DNA from: Bacteroidia bacterium
Lineage (GTDB): Bacteria > Bacteroidota > Bacteroidia > UKL13-3
NCBI GenBank assembly: GCA_023151275.1
Contig: JAKLJI010000002.1
Coordinates: 152,800-216,799, forward strand
DNA length: 64,000 nt
Direction of reading: 5' to 3'
A model generated the notes under the pieces. The model was not told where the DNA came from, searched no databases, and worked only from the letters and a program-made list of their open reading frames with translations. Below, piece by piece: positions 46,737 through 56,289 of the stretch. Numbering within the stretch: position 1 is the stretch's first letter; each line of letters starts with the position of its first letter. Position numbers and translations under genes: made by a program.

Positions 46737-47504
46737 ATGAAAAATGTTCCCCTTATCTTAATCACCAATGATGACGGCATTTCCGCTCCGGGAATTCGAG
46801 CTTTGGTGGATGCCGTAAAAGACCTGGGTGAGGTAATCGTGGTTGCTCCTGATAGTCCCCAAAGTGCAATGGGCCATGCGGTTACAATCTCTAAGCCATT
46901 AAGACTAGATAAAACAACTCATTTTGAAGGAATTAGTTCCTACCAATGTAGCGGCACACCAGCAGATTGCGTTAAGCTTGCGGTTGACAAAATCCTCCAC
47001 AGAAAACCCGATTTATTGCTTTCAGGAATAAACCACGGTTCAAATAGCTCCATAAATGTAATTTATTCTGGTACAATGAGTGCTGCGGTAGAAGGAGCAA
47101 TTGAGGGAATTCCTTCAGCTGGTTTTTCTTTATGTGATTTTGCTTATGATGCCGACTTTTCTCTGGCTTCCAAAACTGTAAGGCAAGTTGCGCTTTCCAT
47201 TCTGAATAACGGTCTTCCAAATGGAGTGCTGTTAAACGTGAATGTTCCAAAAATAAATGAAGACGAGTGCAAAGGAATAAAAATTTGCCGCCAGGCTTTA
47301 GCTAAATGGGAAGAAGATTTTGACCAACGGATTGACCCAAATGGTAGAACCTACTATTGGCTTACCGGAAAATTCGTGAATTACGACAAAGGCGACGACA
47401 CAGACGAATGGGCAATTAGCAATGGCTATGTTTCTATTGTTCCAGTACAGTTTGACCTTACTGCTCACAATGCAATTGCCTACCTCAATCAATGGAGTTT
47501 TTAA
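46737..47504 (+). CDS. surE: 5'/3'-nucleotidase SurE
   Basis: A 255-residue metal-dependent nucleotidase acting on nucleoside monophosphates, with roles in survival of stationary phase. The metal site is LITNDDGISAPGI near residues 7-19. VVAPDSPQSAMGHAVT follows, then SGINHGSN and SGTMSAAVEGAIEGIPS near 95-120. The fold is complete. The next small gene starts 1 base after the stop. Confidence 0.96.
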   Translation: MKNVPLILITNDDGISAPGIRALVDAVKDLGEVIVVAPDSPQSAMGHAVTISKPLRLDKTTHFEGISSYQCSGTPADCVKLAVDKILHRKPDLLLSGINHGSNSSINVIYSGTMSAAVEGAIEGIPSAGFSLCDFAYDADFSLASKTVRQVALSILNNGLPNGVLLNVNVPKINEDECKGIKICRQALAKWEEDFDQRIDPNGRTYYWLTGKFVNYDKGDDTDEWAISNGYVSIVPVQFDLTAHNAIAYLNQWSF

Positions 47505-47505
47505 C

Positions 47506-47790
47506 ATGAAAGATCATTTCCTACTTGGATTACTTCTGGGCTTACTCGCCCCTACCCTTGGAATTTTGGGATTTTACCTCTTCAATTTTAGCGATAAAAA
47601 TCTTCTTGAATTTCTTGAGCTATCGGTTAGCGAAAAACTGCTATCACCTTTACTTAGTTTAAGCTGTGTGATTAACCTTGGAGTCTTTTACTTGTTTATT
47701 CATTTTGAAAGGTATTCAACCTCCCGAGGCATAATATTTTCAACTTTTATTTATGGATTTGCCATTGTAGTGCTAAAATTCTTCATCTAA
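47506..47790 (+). CDS. Small membrane protein downstream of surE
   Basis: A 94-residue protein with three likely membrane segments (about 5-25, 45-65 and 72-92) and no recognised motif. It starts 1 base after the surE stop, so it is translationally coupled. A small membrane protein next to surE is seen in other Bacteroidota, often followed by lpxB, which is missing here. Confidence 0.75.
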   Translation: MKDHFLLGLLLGLLAPTLGILGFYLFNFSDKNLLEFLELSVSEKLLSPLLSLSCVINLGVFYLFIHFERYSTSRGIIFSTFIYGFAIVVLKFFI

Positions 47791-47865
47791 ACTGTTGATT
47801 TCTCGCCTTAAAATGAAATTTTTACAGCTTATAAATTATAGGTTAAATTATGAAATAGCTTTTCT

Positions 47866-47873
47866 TATTTTTG
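47866..47873 (+). promoter_or_regulatory. -7 promoter element of the WD40 protein gene
   Basis: TATTTTTG matches TAnnTTTG exactly and ends 4 bases before the ATG at 47878. Confidence 0.5.
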
Positions 47874-47877
47874 CTGA

Positions 47878-49065
47878 ATGAGACTAGTTGTGCTTTTTCT
47901 TCTGGCATCTGTTCAGTTTGGTTTTTCTCAAACTCCATTGGAAAAACCAACTACCATCCAAGGCCACACCAATGATTTGGCAGCATTAAAATTTTCAAAC
48001 CCGAAAATAGGTTTAATTGCAAGCGGCGGTTGGGACAATTCCCTTTACATTTATAAAGCAGACAGTCCATTCAAATTAGTTAAATCATTTCCTGCACACG
48101 GCTCAGCCATTACTTGTTTGAATTTCAACTGGTCGGGAACAATGATTGCTACTGGAAGTCAAGACTTTCAGGTAAATGTTTGGGATTCTCTGTTTCGTAA
48201 AGTTCCCATCCTTATCGACCCAAAAATGGCGCATACAAACAATGTGAGCTCTGTAATTTTCGACAGAACAGGACGCTTTGTTTTTAGTGGATGCGAAGGT
48301 GGAAAACTGATTATCTGGGATCTGCAAAACAAAAAAGCAGTAAAACAAAATCTAACAGGAGTTCCCATTTCCTCCTTGGCCCTCGGAACTATGCCCTCGA
48401 GCATATTTGTTGCCGGTGCTGAACCAAAAATCAAACTTGTAAATCTCGTAAACGGACAAGTGCTAAAAACCTTGGAGGGTCATAAAGACCGCATAAATGC
48501 TATTGCGGTGAGTAAAAACATGCGTTTCTTACTAAGTGGATCGAATGACAAAACTGCCAAAATCTGGGATTTAAAAACATTCAAACTACACAAAGAACTT
48601 CCTGTTGAGTGCTGGAAAGTAACAGCAGTTGCCTTTAGCGACGATTCTAGGTACTGCGCTACTGCATGTAACGATGGAAGTATTCGTATCTGGGAAACTG
48701 AAACCGGCAAACTCATAAGCAAAAGCATAGAGCAAGAATTTATCGTAAAGGATTTGAGCTTCAATGCAACAGCAACACTCATAGGTATAGCGCCTTATAT
48801 GAAAAGCTCATCGGATTTTGGTCCAAGAGTTTACCGTTCTGGAATCCAATTGGAAAACACCCAATTAATCCCACGTTTCAACCCATTAAAACTTGAAATG
48901 GATAGCATATTGGCAAAGCGTAAATTGACCAAACAAGATTCAATACGTTTCAAATCTGTTTTGGCTCCAAGCAAGATTGAGATTGACTCGAAAAAGCCTG
49001 CTGAACCCAAAATTGACAGCCCCAGGATTTACAAAACTCCAATGAATCCTAAAAAGAAAATTTAA
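47878..49065 (+). CDS. Secreted WD40-repeat protein
   Basis: A 395-residue protein with a signal peptide (MRLVVLFLLASVQFGFSQ) and about six to seven WD40 repeats between residues 25 and 300 (ITCLNFNWSGTMIATGSQDF, FLLSGSNDKTAKIWDL, YCATACNDGSIRIWE), forming a beta-propeller. The C-terminal tail is Lys/Pro-rich and probably disordered. WD propellers are protein interaction platforms; some in this phylum accompany periplasmic or T9SS machinery. No sorting domain is present, so it is likely periplasmic. Confidence 0.88.
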   Translation: MRLVVLFLLASVQFGFSQTPLEKPTTIQGHTNDLAALKFSNPKIGLIASGGWDNSLYIYKADSPFKLVKSFPAHGSAITCLNFNWSGTMIATGSQDFQVNVWDSLFRKVPILIDPKMAHTNNVSSVIFDRTGRFVFSGCEGGKLIIWDLQNKKAVKQNLTGVPISSLALGTMPSSIFVAGAEPKIKLVNLVNGQVLKTLEGHKDRINAIAVSKNMRFLLSGSNDKTAKIWDLKTFKLHKELPVECWKVTAVAFSDDSRYCATACNDGSIRIWETETGKLISKSIEQEFIVKDLSFNATATLIGIAPYMKSSSDFGPRVYRSGIQLENTQLIPRFNPLKLEMDSILAKRKLTKQDSIRFKSVLAPSKIEIDSKKPAEPKIDSPRIYKTPMNPKKKI

Positions 49066-49367
49066 TTGGATTTTACTTTGTAAAGAAGCACATAAAATCC
49101 CTGACAAAAGTCAATTTTACAAACCAGGTGATACAGTAAGCTGTCATTAGGGTTAAACAAGCATTTAATGTTTCTGTATAGCAATTGCCTACAAAAATGG
49201 GATTGGTCTTTGCTTGGCCTTAAGAATGACACCCCCGTTTTGAGAAAATCCACGCCTAACGCCTGTTTCGGGGATTATTTTTTTGACTGCAATCATTTTA
49301 AAAATGATTACTTTACTATATTGCAACGCATTTTTACCATACCGGAACCTCACAAAACGTAAGCAAA
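49066..49367. other. Intergenic region with the cox operon promoter and operator-like palindrome
   Basis: About 300 bases without a gene. The 5' part contains no clear hairpin terminator. The 3' part carries the candidate promoter and perfect palindrome described at 49282-49316. Confidence 0.5.
49282..49316 (+). promoter_or_regulatory. Candidate cox operon promoter with a perfect 19-bp inverted repeat
   Basis: A TTTG (49282-49285) is followed by a perfect inverted repeat, AATCATTTT-A-AAAATGATT (49291-49309), and TACTTTAC (49309-49316), a -7-like element. The spacer between the two boxes is 23 bases, on the long side; TATATTGC at 49317-49324 is an alternative -7. A palindrome in the spacer is the usual place for a repressor or dimeric regulator. 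No regulator gene is adjacent. Confidence 0.45.
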
Positions 49368-50804
49368 ATGAAGATTTTCAACTCGTTAAACCGAATTTTA
49401 TTATTGATTACCCTGCTTGCAGGTTTTAATTTCAGCCTTGATGCCCAAAGCGCAGAAGAAGGAAAAACCTTATTCAAGGCCAACTGTACAGCATGTCACG
49501 CAATCAACGACAAAGTTGTTGGACCTGCCCTTAAAGATGTACACAAACGCAGGGAAGAAGCTTGGTTGATTAAATGGATTAAAAATTCCCAGGCTTTGAT
49601 TAAATCTGGAGATGCTACTGCAGTTCAGGTTTATAAAGAAAACAACGAAAGCGTAATGACCGCTTTTGAAAACCTGAGCGATAACGAAGTAAAATCTATT
49701 ATTGCTTATATTAAAGCTGAAAGCGAAGCAAAAGCTGAATCTGCTTCTACCGCTACTGTTGCTGCAGACCCAAAATCAAACAATGGAACTACACCAGAAG
49801 AAATGGCAAGCAATATCAACTGGCTTTTATTCTTAGTAGCCATATTACTAATTGTAGTTATTAGCTATGTATTCAAAATTCTGGCTCGTATTGGAGATAT
49901 CCAAGGAAGACCAACCATCAATTGGACAAAATTAAATAGCCAATTGCTAATGGCTTTCCTGGTTATTGGTATGATTGCCGCTTTCTGGGAATTTTTTGTT
50001 CATGGCAAGCTTACCTACTTCTCAATGGGAGCAGCTTCTGAACATGGAGAAGCTTATGATAGCATGTTCATGATTACACTTGCATTAACAGGTGTAGTAT
50101 TTGTGATTACCCAAGCACTTTTGTTTTGGTATGGTTTCAAATACAAAAATGATGGTACAAGAAAAGCGCTTTACTTTCCAGATAATCACAAATTGGAATT
50201 AATTTGGACAGTTGTTCCTGCTATCGTTCTTACTATTCTTGTAGTAAGAGGTTTATTGGTATGGAACAGCATGATGTACACCAACAAAGAGGACGCAAGA
50301 AATATTGAGGTTTTTGGTTACCAATTTGGATGGGATGCTCGCCTTGCAGGAAACGATAATAAACTAGGTGCCCACAATTTCCGTGAAGTAGGAAAGGTAA
50401 ATGCGCTTGGTGTTGACCAAAATGATCCAAATGCAAAAGATGATATCATTGTTAAAGAACTTCACCTTGAAGTGAACAAACCGGTTAACTTCTACTTCAG
50501 AGCAAAAGATGTTATCCACAGTGCTTACTTCCCTCACTTCCGTGCCCAAATGAACGTGGTACCTGGCCTTCCTACAAAATTCTCATTTACACCAACTGTT
50601 ACTACAGCAGATATGAGATCAAAAATTGGAAAACCTGAATTTGATTATGTGCTTCTATGTAACAAAATCTGCGGTGCTGCGCATTACCGCATGAAAATGG
50701 TAGTTGTGGTTGACAGCCCTGCAGACTACCAAAAATGGTTAAAATCACAAAAAACACTAGTGAATAACTCAACCCCATCTGCACAAACAACCGCATCCAA
50801 CTAA
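49368..50804 (+). CDS. coxB: Cytochrome c oxidase subunit II with an N-terminal cytochrome c domain
   Basis: A 478-residue fusion. After a signal peptide comes a class I cytochrome c domain (C40-TA-C43-H44; axial Met probably in SVMTAFENLSDNE near 96), an Ala/Glu-rich linker and then CoxB. CoxB has several membrane segments (about 150-170, 190-210, 232-255, 275-297) and the binuclear CuA site in CNKICGAAHYRM near residues 426-437, with another His in VIHSAYFPHF. It accepts electrons from cytochrome c or complex III and passes them through CuA to CoxA. The tethered cytochrome would deliver electrons directly, as in caa3 oxidases, though there the cytochrome is at the C-terminus. Starts the cox cluster. 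Confidence 0.92.
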   Translation: MKIFNSLNRILLLITLLAGFNFSLDAQSAEEGKTLFKANCTACHAINDKVVGPALKDVHKRREEAWLIKWIKNSQALIKSGDATAVQVYKENNESVMTAFENLSDNEVKSIIAYIKAESEAKAESASTATVAADPKSNNGTTPEEMASNINWLLFLVAILLIVVISYVFKILARIGDIQGRPTINWTKLNSQLLMAFLVIGMIAAFWEFFVHGKLTYFSMGAASEHGEAYDSMFMITLALTGVVFVITQALLFWYGFKYKNDGTRKALYFPDNHKLELIWTVVPAIVLTILVVRGLLVWNSMMYTNKEDARNIEVFGYQFGWDARLAGNDNKLGAHNFREVGKVNALGVDQNDPNAKDDIIVKELHLEVNKPVNFYFRAKDVIHSAYFPHFRAQMNVVPGLPTKFSFTPTVTTADMRSKIGKPEFDYVLLCNKICGAAHYRMKMVVVVDSPADYQKWLKSQKTLVNNSTPSAQTTASN

Positions 50805-50825
50805 AAATTAACACGAACAAACGAT

Positions 50826-52676
50826 ATGAGCGATCACACTTTACACCACCACGATGATCATGGTCACCATGAAGAAAACTTCATCACGAAGTACATCTTC
50901 AGTATGGACCACAAAATGATTGCCCGTCAATTCCTGATTACCGGAATTATAATGGGAACAATCGGCATGCTGATGTCAATGATTTTCCGTCTTCAGCTCG
51001 CTTTTCCTGATATGACCTTCCCTTTCTTGGAAGGAGTTCTTGGCCATTGGGGAAAAGATGGCAAATTAGACCCTAATTTCTACCTTGCCCTTATTACTAT
51101 CCACGGTACAATCATGGTATTCTTTGTATTGACCGCAGGCTTAAGTGGTACGTTTAGTAACTTATTGATTCCTTTCCAGGTTGGAGCTAGAGATATGGCA
51201 TCTCCTTTCATGAATATGCTCTCTTATTGGTTCTTCTTCCTTTCATCTGTGGTAATGATTGCTTCCTTGTTTGTGGATGGTGGTCCTGCCGCTGCTGGTT
51301 GGACAATCTATCCTCCTCTTTCGGCTTTGCCTAAAATGATTCCCGGTTCAGGAGTTGGTATGACCTTGTGGTTGGTTTCTATGGTGTTATTTATTGCTTC
51401 CTCACTTCTTGGAGGTATCAATTACATCGCTACCATTTTAAACATGCGCACCAAAGGCATGAAAATGACCCGACTTCCACTTACGATCTGGGCATTCTTG
51501 GTTACTGCTATCTTGGGACTTTTGTCATTCCCTGTACTTTTGGGTGGCTCTTTACTTTTAATTTTTGATAGAAGCTTCGGTACATCTTTTTACCTTTCTG
51601 AAATTGTTGCAGAATTAGCAGGTGGTATCGAACGCACAGGTGGATCTCCTATCCTTTTCCAACACTTGTTCTGGTTCTTGGGACACCCTGAAGTATACAT
51701 CATTCTATTGCCTGCTTTAGGTATCACATCAGAAGTAATTGCTACCAATGCGCGTAAACCAATTTTTGGTTACAGAGCAATGATTGGTTCTATCCTTGCA
51801 ATCGGTATTCTTAGTTTCATCGTTTGGGGACACCACATGTTCGTAACCGGAATGAACCCATTCTTAGGTTCAGTATTTATGTTGGGTACCTTAATTATTG
51901 CGGTTCCATCTGCTGTTAAAACATTTAATTATTTGGCAACCTTATGGAAAGGTAATTTGAACCTAACACCTGCCATGATGTTTGCTATTGGATTGGTATC
52001 ATTATTTATTTCTGGTGGATTAACTGGTATCTACTTAGGTAATGCTTCTTTGGATATCAACTTACACGATACCTATTTCGTAGTTGCTCACTTCCACTTA
52101 GTAATGGGTAGCGCAGCAATTTTTGGTATGATGAGTGGTATTTACCATTGGTTCCCAAAAATGTTCGGAAGAATGATGAACGAAACTGCTGGACATATCC
52201 ACTTTTGGTTCACGTTGATTTCAGCTTATTGCGTTTTCTTCCCGATGCACTTCATGGGTCTTGCTGGTGTTCCTCGTCGTTACTATGCTAACACAGCTTA
52301 TGATCAGTTTGATGTATTTGTTGACATGAACGTGTTTATCACTGTGGCAGCAATTATTGGTGGTGCAGCACAGCTTATTTTCTTGATTAATTTCTTCTAC
52401 TCAGCAATCCGTGGTCGTCGTGCTCCACAAAATCCGTGGAAATCAAACACCTTGGAATGGACAACACCTGTTGAGCATTTGCATGGTAACTGGCCTGGTG
52501 AAATTCCATCAGTTTACCGTTGGGCTTATGATTACAGCAAACCTGGTGCTGAAGATGATTATATCCCTCAAACTGTTCCAGATAAAGATCAAAATGATCC
52601 AATGGAGGAATCAACTGGACTTCCTGAAGTTGGATACCTTACTGTTAAGGCTGAAGAGCACGCTCATCACCACTAA
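50826..52676 (+). CDS. coxA: Cytochrome c oxidase subunit I
   Basis: A 616-residue haem-copper oxidase catalytic subunit that reduces O2 to water and pumps protons. Twelve or more membrane segments are visible. The CuB ligands and the cross-linked Tyr lie in WFLGHPEVYIILLPALG (near residue 287) and WGHHMFVTG, and the haem a and a3 ligands in DTYFVVAHFHLVMG near 421-434. His-rich N- and C-termini (THHHDDHGHHE and EEHAHHH) may bind metal. It lies 21 bases after coxB. Confidence 0.97.
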   Translation: MSDHTLHHHDDHGHHEENFITKYIFSMDHKMIARQFLITGIIMGTIGMLMSMIFRLQLAFPDMTFPFLEGVLGHWGKDGKLDPNFYLALITIHGTIMVFFVLTAGLSGTFSNLLIPFQVGARDMASPFMNMLSYWFFFLSSVVMIASLFVDGGPAAAGWTIYPPLSALPKMIPGSGVGMTLWLVSMVLFIASSLLGGINYIATILNMRTKGMKMTRLPLTIWAFLVTAILGLLSFPVLLGGSLLLIFDRSFGTSFYLSEIVAELAGGIERTGGSPILFQHLFWFLGHPEVYIILLPALGITSEVIATNARKPIFGYRAMIGSILAIGILSFIVWGHHMFVTGMNPFLGSVFMLGTLIIAVPSAVKTFNYLATLWKGNLNLTPAMMFAIGLVSLFISGGLTGIYLGNASLDINLHDTYFVVAHFHLVMGSAAIFGMMSGIYHWFPKMFGRMMNETAGHIHFWFTLISAYCVFFPMHFMGLAGVPRRYYANTAYDQFDVFVDMNVFITVAAIIGGAAQLIFLINFFYSAIRGRRAPQNPWKSNTLEWTTPVEHLHGNWPGEIPSVYRWAYDYSKPGAEDDYIPQTVPDKDQNDPMEESTGLPEVGYLTVKAEEHAHHH

Positions 52677-52703
52677 AACCATTCATCTGCACCGCAGATA
52701 AAC

Positions 52704-53672
52704 ATGGAAGAAAAATTTAAAATAAGATACAGACGATTAGGTATTGCTACCATAATCGCAGTGTTCTTTCTCATATTTGTTGGAGGACTGGTAAGAAGTA
52801 CAGGAAGTGGAATGGGTTGTCCCGATTGGCCAAAATGCTTTGGGCAATTCGTTCCACCTACCGATATCTCTGAATTACCGGAAGACTATAAAACACGATT
52901 CGCTGTTGCAGGCAAGGAAATTGCAGATTTTGATGTGTTTAAAACATGGACTGAATATCTAAACCGCTTGGTTGGTGTAAGTATAGGTCTACTGATATTT
53001 CTAACCCTGGTGTTTTCATTCCCTTACCTAAAATCCACTAAACCTTACATCTTCTATCTTTCTCTATTAGCTTTTCTTCTAGTTGCTTTTCAGGGTTGGA
53101 TTGGAGCAAGGGTTGTTGCAACTGATTTAGCAGTATGGATGATAACTATTCATATGCTACTCGCTTTGGTTATCGTTGGATTGCTGATTTACACGATAAC
53201 TCAAAGTCAAGAGTTTGTTATCAGCATAACTGCCAAAGATGGCATGCTAAAAAAACTGGTTTATTTAGGATTAATACTTTCCTTGATTCAAACCGTCAGT
53301 GGAACTCAGGTGAGAGAAAGTATCGACCATATTGCATTGATGATTGACAACAGGTCTGAATGGATTAATCACATGAAACCGGTGTTTTATGTTCATCGCA
53401 GCTTAAGTATTTTAAGCATGGGTGTAGCATTTTTATTGTTTTATAGAATTCGAAAAATTAGTTTTCATCATCAACTCCTCTACAAATCAAGTCTTGCGCT
53501 GATTCTCCTAATGTGCACGCAAGCCTTTTCCGGTGCAATACTTGCGAACCTTGGTTTTCCGGGTTCCTTTCAAAGCATTCACCTTACATTGGGAAGTTTA
53601 ACAGCAGGACTGCAATTGTTTATTGCAATTTTGTTGCTAACAAAAACAGAGTTAATTAAAGAAACAACGTGA
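52704..53672 (+). CDS. ctaA: Heme A synthase (COX15/CtaA)
   Basis: A 322-residue membrane protein converting haem O to haem A. It has about eight membrane segments and the N-terminal COX15 block FVGGLVRSTGSGMGCPDWPKC, with the Cys pair of the family, plus LNRLVGVSIGLL near 87. His residues for haem (MITIHMLLAL, VFYVHRSLS) are present. It overlaps ctaB by 4 bases. Confidence 0.94.
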   Translation: MEEKFKIRYRRLGIATIIAVFFLIFVGGLVRSTGSGMGCPDWPKCFGQFVPPTDISELPEDYKTRFAVAGKEIADFDVFKTWTEYLNRLVGVSIGLLIFLTLVFSFPYLKSTKPYIFYLSLLAFLLVAFQGWIGARVVATDLAVWMITIHMLLALVIVGLLIYTITQSQEFVISITAKDGMLKKLVYLGLILSLIQTVSGTQVRESIDHIALMIDNRSEWINHMKPVFYVHRSLSILSMGVAFLLFYRIRKISFHHQLLYKSSLALILLMCTQAFSGAILANLGFPGSFQSIHLTLGSLTAGLQLFIAILLLTKTELIKETT

Positions 53673-54574
53673 AAGTAATAACACATACCCTTGAAGATCT
53701 AAGTGGAATTGGCCTGGTTCGCGCTAAGATTAGGGATTACAACCAACTGATTAAAACACGATTAACTTCGTTGGTGGTATTCTCATCTGTCGTAACCTAC
53801 CTTACCGCGAGTAAAGGAAGCATCAATTGGTTTGAACTAACCATTCTTGCTGTAGGGGGATTCTTTGTTACTGGCTCAGCAAATGGTATCAATCAAATCA
53901 TCGAAAAAGAATATGATAAATTGATGCAAAGAACTGCCAACAGGCCAGTTGCGACATCCAGAATGAGTGTTACTGAGGCCGGTCTTTTCTCCGGAGTAAT
54001 TGGCATTATTGGTATTGCACTTATCGCGCTTTACCTTAATCCATTATCAGGGTGGTTGGCATTCGCTGCATTAGTCTCCTATGCTTTTTTATACACTCCT
54101 CTTAAACGCATCTCCCCTATTTCTGTATTTGTTGGAGCCTTTCCAGGTGCTATTCCAACTATGTTGGGTTGGGTTGCATTCACCGGAAAAATTGATACTG
54201 CCGCTCTTGTTCTTTTTGGGGTTCAATTCTTCTGGCAGTTCCCACATTTCTGGAGTATTGCATGGATTTTAGACGACGATTATAAACGTGCCGGCTTCAA
54301 GATGCTTCCTTCAAATCCGGGAAGGGATAAAATAACCGCACTTCAAACATTTGCCTTCAGTCTTGTTCTCATACCTTTTGGAATGTTACCAGCCCAACTC
54401 GGAATAACTGGCATGTATGCTGGTATTATTGGGATTTTTGGTGGATTGATGTTAAGCTATTACTCTTTCCGACTTGTAAAAACCTGTGAAATAAAAGATG
54501 CTAAAAAGTTAATGTTCGCTTCTTTTATCTATTTGCCCCTGGTTCAACTTGCTTATCTAATCGATAAAATCTGA
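53669..54574 (+). CDS. ctaB: Protoheme IX farnesyltransferase (heme O synthase)
   Basis: A 301-residue UbiA-type enzyme that attaches farnesyl to haem B, the step before CtaA. The first Asp-rich site is NQIIEKEYDKLMQRTANRPVA near residues 76-96, the second AWILDDDYKRAGFKMLP near 197. Eight to nine membrane segments. The start is GTG at 53669, within the ctaA stop (GTGA), so the two are coupled. Confidence 0.95.
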   Translation: MKVITHTLEDLSGIGLVRAKIRDYNQLIKTRLTSLVVFSSVVTYLTASKGSINWFELTILAVGGFFVTGSANGINQIIEKEYDKLMQRTANRPVATSRMSVTEAGLFSGVIGIIGIALIALYLNPLSGWLAFAALVSYAFLYTPLKRISPISVFVGAFPGAIPTMLGWVAFTGKIDTAALVLFGVQFFWQFPHFWSIAWILDDDYKRAGFKMLPSNPGRDKITALQTFAFSLVLIPFGMLPAQLGITGMYAGIIGIFGGLMLSYYSFRLVKTCEIKDAKKLMFASFIYLPLVQLAYLIDKI

Positions 54575-54579
54575 TAGCT

Positions 54580-55167
54580 ATGGCCGATACACAACTCTCA
54601 GGAAATCGTTTTCAGGAACCGGAATACCTGATTAATCCTAAAAAAACCGTACTGTGGCTTTTGATTGTAGCCAGTGTAATGCTTTTCGCGGGCTTTACAA
54701 GCGCTTACATCGTTCGTCGCGGAGAAGGTAACTGGGAAATATTCGCACTCCCATCCGCTTTCATTTACTCTACAATAGTCATTGTACTTTCGTCCTTAAG
54801 TATGCAGTTTTCCCTGATTAAAATGAAACAGGGAAATAAATCAACTTCAAAAACTCTTCAGGTAGTAACGCTATTATTAGGCATCGCATTTTGTATAAGT
54901 CAGTTCAACGGATGGCAGCAATTGCGCGCTGATAATGTTTACTTTTCATTTACAAATCCTTCCAATCCATTTGTTTATGTAATTACCGGAATGCACGTAT
55001 TGCACGCAATGGGTGGAATCTTATTTCTGTTGATTATGCTGTTCCAAACCTTACGTGGTATCATCAATTCAACAAACACATTATTCCTAAGCATGTGTAA
55101 TACCTACTGGCACTTTGTAGGAATACTCTGGATTTACCTTTATATATTTTTAACACTTTATCGATAA
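54580..55167 (+). CDS. Cytochrome c oxidase subunit III family protein (first copy)
   Basis: A 195-residue membrane protein with five segments, of the CoxC family: FAGFTSAYIVRRGEGNWE near residue 38, NPFVYVITGMHVLHAMGGILF near 128 and YWHFVGILWIYLYIFLTLY at the end. Bacteroidota often have this short subunit III in addition to the longer one that follows. It lies 5 bases after ctaB. Confidence 0.92.
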   Translation: MADTQLSGNRFQEPEYLINPKKTVLWLLIVASVMLFAGFTSAYIVRRGEGNWEIFALPSAFIYSTIVIVLSSLSMQFSLIKMKQGNKSTSKTLQVVTLLLGIAFCISQFNGWQQLRADNVYFSFTNPSNPFVYVITGMHVLHAMGGILFLLIMLFQTLRGIINSTNTLFLSMCNTYWHFVGILWIYLYIFLTLYR

Positions 55168-55185
55168 AACCTCTATAACCAAGAC

Positions 55186-55941
55186 ATGGCTAACTCAACT
55201 ACTTTAAGTACCGGAAAAACTTTTGCCTGGGGTGGTGGAAAATCACCTTTCAGCGTAAGCTATGGTAAGCTAATGATGTGGATTTTCCTGCTGTCAGATG
55301 CCTTTACCTTTTCATCGCTTCTGATTGCTTACGGATTTATTCGCTACAGCTATCAGGCACCTATTGCCAACACCATCATCAAACCCCTTCAGCATGTTGG
55401 AGAGAACTTTGTAGAAGAAATGAAAAAGGCTGGTTTGTTTGTTCAAGACCACTGGCCAGCACCGGAATTAGTATTTAATCATTTTCCTTTTATCCATGGC
55501 ATGCACTTGCCTTTGTTTTTCGTGAGTTTGATGACCTTTATCCTGATCTTCAGTTCTGTTACTATGGTACTTGCCGTAGAAGCCGGACACCGCATGAAAA
55601 AGGATGAAGTTGCCAATTATATGTTGCTTACCATTATTGGTGGGGCAGCTTTCTTAGGCTGTCAGGCTTGGGAATGGGCAACCTTTATTCACGAAGGTGC
55701 TAGATTAGATTACAATCCATTTGGACCGCGTTCCTTCGCAGCCTTGTTCTTTATTGTGACAGGCTTCCATGGATTCCACGTATTCTCAGGGGTTGTACTG
55801 AATGTTATTATTTACCTGAATGTTTTGGCTGGTACCTATGAGGATCGTGGCCATTATGAGATGGTTGAAAAGGTAGGTTTGTACTGGCACTTCGTTGACT
55901 TAGTTTGGGTTTTTGTATTTACTTTCTTTTACCTCATTTGA
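55186..55941 (+). CDS. coxC: Cytochrome c oxidase subunit III (second copy)
   Basis: A 251-residue subunit III with seven segments: MWIFLLSDAFTFSSLLIAYGF near 31, FHGFHVFSGVVLNVIIYL near 195 and YWHFVDLVWVFVFTFFYLI at the end, plus the Glu/His positions (WEWATFIHEGARL) near 165. Structural subunit that keeps proton uptake efficient. It sits 18 bases after the first copy. Confidence 0.95.
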   Translation: MANSTTLSTGKTFAWGGGKSPFSVSYGKLMMWIFLLSDAFTFSSLLIAYGFIRYSYQAPIANTIIKPLQHVGENFVEEMKKAGLFVQDHWPAPELVFNHFPFIHGMHLPLFFVSLMTFILIFSSVTMVLAVEAGHRMKKDEVANYMLLTIIGGAAFLGCQAWEWATFIHEGARLDYNPFGPRSFAALFFIVTGFHGFHVFSGVVLNVIIYLNVLAGTYEDRGHYEMVEKVGLYWHFVDLVWVFVFTFFYLI

Positions 55942-55959
55942 TTTAAAAAACAAATTATC

Positions 55960-56286
55960 ATGGAACACATGGAACATCTTGAACACACCGAAACACCTTC
56001 GGATATGAAATCTCAAATCTGGAAAACGTTCTGGATTTTACTGGGATTAACTGTTATTGATATCGCGCTTTACTTTATCCTATTAAGCTACCATTCAATG
56101 CTTAAGAATGCTTTATTCATTATTCTTGGTGTTGTTAAAGCTTGGTACATTGTTGGCGTATTTATGCACATGAAATTCGAACGAAAAATGTTGATGTACA
56201 CCATCATCCTTCCAATGATTTTCGTTGTGTTCCTCGTAATACTTATGCTTATTGAGGGAGATTTCACCAATAAATTAAGGTGGTAA
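55960..56286 (+). CDS. coxD: Cytochrome c oxidase subunit IV family protein
   Basis: A 108-residue protein with three membrane segments (about 22-44, 47-67, 79-99) and a short acidic, His-containing start (MEHMEHLEHTETP). Blocks FIILGVVKAWYIVGVFMHMKFE match the prokaryotic subunit IV family (Pfam COX4_pro). It follows coxC by 18 bases and precedes the SCO gene by 3. Confidence 0.9.
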   Translation: MEHMEHLEHTETPSDMKSQIWKTFWILLGLTVIDIALYFILLSYHSMLKNALFIILGVVKAWYIVGVFMHMKFERKMLMYTIILPMIFVVFLVILMLIEGDFTNKLRW

Positions 56287-56289
56287 TTC

